From contig CAJFOI010000032.1 in NCBI GenBank assembly GCA_904396155.1, positions 45,547 through 109,546 on the forward strand: a stretch of 64,000 bases of DNA. Direction: 5' to 3'. Shown one piece after another: positions 61,464-64,000 of the stretch. Numbering within the stretch: position 1 is the first letter of the stretch; each line of letters opens with the position of its first letter. The notes beneath the pieces are model-generated. The model saw only the letters and a program-made list of their open reading frames with translations, had not been told where the DNA came from and searched no databases. Position numbers and translations under genes: made by a program. The stretch is from Candidatus Avispirillum faecium (GTDB taxonomy: Bacteria > Bacillota > Clostridia > Oscillospirales > CAG-272).

Positions 61464-62429
61464 ATGCACAATTTTCCTCTTGGAGACAAGGAACTGAAAA
61501 TCGGCATTCTTGGAATGACGGAAGGAAACGGCCATCCGTATTCCTGGAGCGCCATGTTCAACGGATTTGACATGCGCTATATGGCGGAGTGTCCCTTCCC
61601 GGTGATCCCGGCGTATTTGAAAAAGCAGCCTGCCCATACCATCGGCATCCCCGGCGCACATGTTACGCATATCTGTTGCACCGGGTATGCGCAGCGTGAG
61701 GCGGCGGAGCATGTGGCAAAGGCTGCAAACATCCCCCATGTTGTGGATGATCCACTGGAGATGCTGGGACAGGTAGATGCGGTGATCTGTGCCACGGATG
61801 TTGGAGACGAGCATATCGAGCGGTGCCGCCCCTTTCTGGATGCGGGGCTCCCCATGTTTATCGACAAGCCGCTGGTAAATACGGAGAAAGACTTGCAGAC
61901 CTTCGTTCGGTGGAGAAAAGAAGGGAAGCGCTTTCTCTCTTCCTCCAGTATGCGCTACAGCAAGGAGCTGGAGCCCTACTATGCAGCGCCGTATGATCTT
62001 GGACGGCTGATGTATATCTGCTGTCCCATGTCCAAAAAGTGGGAGACCTATGGGATCCATGCCGCTGAGGCGGTATATCCCCTCCTGGGACCGGGATTTG
62101 TTTCCGTACAGAATACTGGCACCTATGAGCAGGCCCAGGTGCATCTGATCCACGAGTGCGGGTGCCGGGTGGATATTCCCCAGGGGATCGATATGGCCGG
62201 TGCCGGCATGCAGCTTGTGGGGACAGAGGATTATGTATACATCGACTGCAAAGATTCCTACTACAGCTTCAAAAAGCAGCTGGATCTGTTTGTACACTGG
62301 CTGCGGACGGGAGAGGAACCATATCCCTTTGCACAGACGATCGAATTGATGAAAATCATCATTGCCGGCCTGCGCAGCCGGGAAGAAGGGGGCAGAGTGG
62401 TTGCCCTTTCAGAGATCTGTGAACAGTGA
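61464..62429 (+). CDS. Gfo/Idh/MocA-like oxidoreductase
   Basis: The 321-residue protein keeps the general plan of NAD-dependent sugar dehydrogenases: an N-terminal Rossmann start KIGILGMTEGNGHPYSWS, CATDVGDEH, and FIDKPLV with the catalytic Lys of the EKP motif. The usual GxGxxG loop is replaced by GMTEGNGHP, a variant found in a subgroup of this family, so cofactor use may differ. GGGAG lies seven bases before ATG 61464. It ends the operon; the terminator follows. Confidence 0.83.
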   Translation: MHNFPLGDKELKIGILGMTEGNGHPYSWSAMFNGFDMRYMAECPFPVIPAYLKKQPAHTIGIPGAHVTHICCTGYAQREAAEHVAKAANIPHVVDDPLEMLGQVDAVICATDVGDEHIERCRPFLDAGLPMFIDKPLVNTEKDLQTFVRWRKEGKRFLSSSSMRYSKELEPYYAAPYDLGRLMYICCPMSKKWETYGIHAAEAVYPLLGPGFVSVQNTGTYEQAQVHLIHECGCRVDIPQGIDMAGAGMQLVGTEDYVYIDCKDSYYSFKKQLDLFVHWLRTGEEPYPFAQTIELMKIIIAGLRSREEGGRVVALSEICEQ

Positions 62430-62436
62430 AAAATTA

Positions 62437-62468
62437 AAACCGGCAGGCCTGGGCCTGCCGGTTTTTTA
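62437..62468 (+). terminator. terminator of the carbohydrate operon
   Basis: AAACCGGCAGGC/GCCTGCCGGTTT stem with a 4-base loop, then TTTT. Confidence 0.92.
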
Positions 62469-62495
62469 TTACAAGAAAAACATTTGTTTTTCTTG

Positions 62496-62524
62496 TTGAC
62501 GTGTATCAAATTATATAGTAAAAT
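62496..62524 (+). promoter_or_regulatory. promoter for the LRR protein
   Basis: TTGACG, 17-bp spacer, TAAAAT; about 40 bp before the ATG at 62567. Confidence 0.65.
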
Positions 62525-62566
62525 ATTGTCAATATATGTTTTGTTTTTACAAATTGGAGGTTCGTT

Positions 62567-64000
62567 ATGAAGCAAATACAGAAGCGCACGTTAGCCCTGG
62601 TCATGGCACTTTTTATGTTGCTTGGTACCTTGGTAGGAGGCGTAGCAGCGACGGAGGACAGTGAACAAGCTTCTCTGGGTGCATCAAAGGCTTGTGCCGG
62701 ACATATGTTGGGTACTTTCAGTGGCGTGCCTGCCTGTGTGAATGGGGACGGAGAACTGCACATCTGCAAAAACAATTTTCCGGACGAGCATTTCAGGGCG
62801 TATGTATTTGGTTTGACGGGCGCAGAAGACGGATATTTTTCCGCACAGGAATGTGAGGGGATTCTATCGGTAGATGTAAACAATCACGGTATTGCGTCAT
62901 TACAAGGCATAGAATTTTTTACAAGCATTACCTATTTGCGTTGTATTTGGAATGATATAACAGCTTTGAATGTAGATAACAATGTGATGTTGAAAAACCT
63001 GAATTGCATTGGAAATCAGATTAAAGCGTTAGATTTAAGTCGAAATATTGATTTGGAAATATTGGAGTGTGATAGCTCGCAACTGTCGAAGTTGAATGTG
63101 CGCTGCAATCGCGCACTCATCGAACTGCACTGCAGCGGCAATAAGCTGACAGAACTGGATTTGAGCAATAACACAGCTTTGTTGGAATTGGATTGTCAAA
63201 GCAATTCCTTATCTAAATTGGATATAAGCAATAACAGTGCCTTACAGACATTACGTTGTGCGCATAACCAACTGGAAAAGTTGGATGTAAGCCATAATCT
63301 TGCTTTGGAAACTTTGTTCTGTACGGATAATCAGATAACCGAATTGAACGTCAGCAACAATATAGCATTGAGTGATTTGGGCTGTGGTCTGAATCGGCTG
63401 ACGGCTTTGGATGTGAGCAACAACCTCTTTTTGAATTACTTGGAATGTAACAACAATCAAATAGATTGTTTGGATTTAAGCCGTCACACCGATTTGATTT
63501 GGGTATACTGTTTCAATAACGAACTTACAAAACTGGATGTAAGCAGCAGCTTATACTTGAATGTATTCAATTGCTCCAACAATCATATAACGGAACTGTA
63601 TATCAACAGCTATGACGGATTTTTTTATGAACTGCAGGTGTCTCCCCAGACAGCTACACTACCCATCGTGCAAAGCGGCGATGTCTGGACTGCAGATTTA
63701 AGTTTGCTGATGTCGAAGGACAGCTTATCCAGGATCGACAGCGTATCTGAGGGAAATTTTAATTTGAATACTGGTATCATAACATTTATAGAAAAGCCAG
63801 AGTCCATTACATTGGACTGTTATATTGGAAAAGTAAATGAGACAATGCAGGTGGAGATTTCTCTGACAGAGGAAGCGCAAACTTGTCTGGCAACGATCAA
63901 CGGAGCGGTCTGCACCTACGCGCCCGGACAGGAGGTGACGCTGGATGCGGCACCCGCCTATACGGAGGGAGACTGGGGATACCGATTTGCAGGCTGGAGC
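62567..64000 (+). CDS. secreted leucine-rich-repeat surface protein (C-terminus off window)
   Basis: At least 478 codons, still open at the window end. GGAGG six bases upstream supports ATG 62567. A signal peptide (about 1-28, LALVMALFMLLGTLVGGVAA) is followed by a cap (to about 100) and some ten LRR units of 21 residues (about 105-345) of the form LxxLxCxxNxLxxLDxSxN. Most units have a Cys at the same position, forming a ladder. After the repeats comes a beta-rich region, then the start of a Listeria-Bacteroides-type repeat (TLDAAP...YRFAGWS). It is probably exported and surface-attached; the anchor lies beyond the window. Codon use is more AT-rich than its neighbours. Confidence 0.88.
   Translation, partial: MKQIQKRTLALVMALFMLLGTLVGGVAATEDSEQASLGASKACAGHMLGTFSGVPACVNGDGELHICKNNFPDEHFRAYVFGLTGAEDGYFSAQECEGILSVDVNNHGIASLQGIEFFTSITYLRCIWNDITALNVDNNVMLKNLNCIGNQIKALDLSRNIDLEILECDSSQLSKLNVRCNRALIELHCSGNKLTELDLSNNTALLELDCQSNSLSKLDISNNSALQTLRCAHNQLEKLDVSHNLALETLFCTDNQITELNVSNNIALSDLGCGLNRLTALDVSNNLFLNYLECNNNQIDCLDLSRHTDLIWVYCFNNELTKLDVSSSLYLNVFNCSNNHITELYINSYDGFFYELQVSPQTATLPIVQSGDVWTADLSLLMSKDSLSRIDSVSEGNFNLNTGIITFIEKPESITLDCYIGKVNETMQVEISLTEEAQTCLATINGAVCTYAPGQEVTLDAAPAYTEGDWGYRFAGWS

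Noticed and set aside
50114..62429. GH4 glycosidase as part of the carbohydrate operon
   Set aside because: It is on the other strand, behind ackA and tmcAL, with its own terminator; a functional link is possible but unsupported.

Overview
The window reads as a chromosomal segment of an anaerobic, endospore-forming member of the Clostridia (Bacillota). The signs are spoIIR behind a near-perfect sigma-F promoter, a LysM-GH18 protein of the spore-cortex type, rubrerythrin next to a PerR/Fur-type regulator, the NfnAB transhydrogenase pair, GTP-dependent PEP carboxykinase, acetate kinase, and strong Shine-Dalgarno sites with TTGACA-17-TATAAT promoters. A gut commensal related to Oscillospirales or Christensenellales is plausible, but this is inference; no rRNA gene is present to place it.

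Layout. 1-2153 (minus): DUF58 protein and MoxR ATPase. 2364-3469 (plus): self-regulated PerR/Fur-type repressor and rubrerythrin. 3492-3811: dispersed palindromic repeats. 3853-6417 (minus): acyltransferase, ACT-domain protein and PFL (DUF711) protein. 6622-11231 (plus): XRE-cupin regulator, acyl-CoA synthetase, and a LysM-GH18-SLH wall protein behind a hairpin. 11265-12134: repeats and a frameshifted vanZ. 12193-35899 (plus): a housekeeping block of infC-rpmI-rplT, an rRNA methyltransferase, dprA, topA-trmFO-plsX-rnc, smc-ftsY-rdgB-yhbY-nadD-yqeK, two LCP wall-assembly proteins, rsfS, leuS, rpsU, a 2-hydroxyacid dehydrogenase, spoIIR and tRNA-Met/tRNA-Glu. 36050-36944: two small membrane proteins. 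37010-49016 (minus): rlmD, nfnB-nfnA, polA, two paralogous lipoproteins, a ricin-lectin/M23 peptidase with a repeat inserted in its 5' end, and PEP carboxykinase. 49477-54024: lexA, a GH4 glycosidase, ackA and tmcAL. 54057-62468 (plus): an eight-gene carbohydrate operon. 62567-64000: start of a secreted leucine-rich-repeat protein that runs off the window.

The most interesting unit is the operon at 54147-62429: FGGY kinase, NagB-like isomerase/deaminase with changed catalytic residues, NagA-like deacetylase, a neutral-ceramidase-like hydrolase, SDR, HpcH/HpaI aldolase, aldo/keto reductase and a Gfo/Idh/MocA-like oxidoreductase. It has one strong promoter with a 15-bp palindrome just downstream and one terminator, and no transporter or regulator in the window. 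It looks like a complete intracellular route for an N-acylated or otherwise modified amino sugar whose substrate I cannot name.

Other points worth attention are an ATC-initiated infC behind an attenuator, a composite palindromic repeat at four to five loci, a promoter/terminator module cut off from the lectin-peptidase gene by one such repeat, and a hairpin that buries both a sigma-E-like -10 and the ribosome binding site of the GH18 gene. I found no CRISPR array, prophage, transposase gene or rRNA gene.
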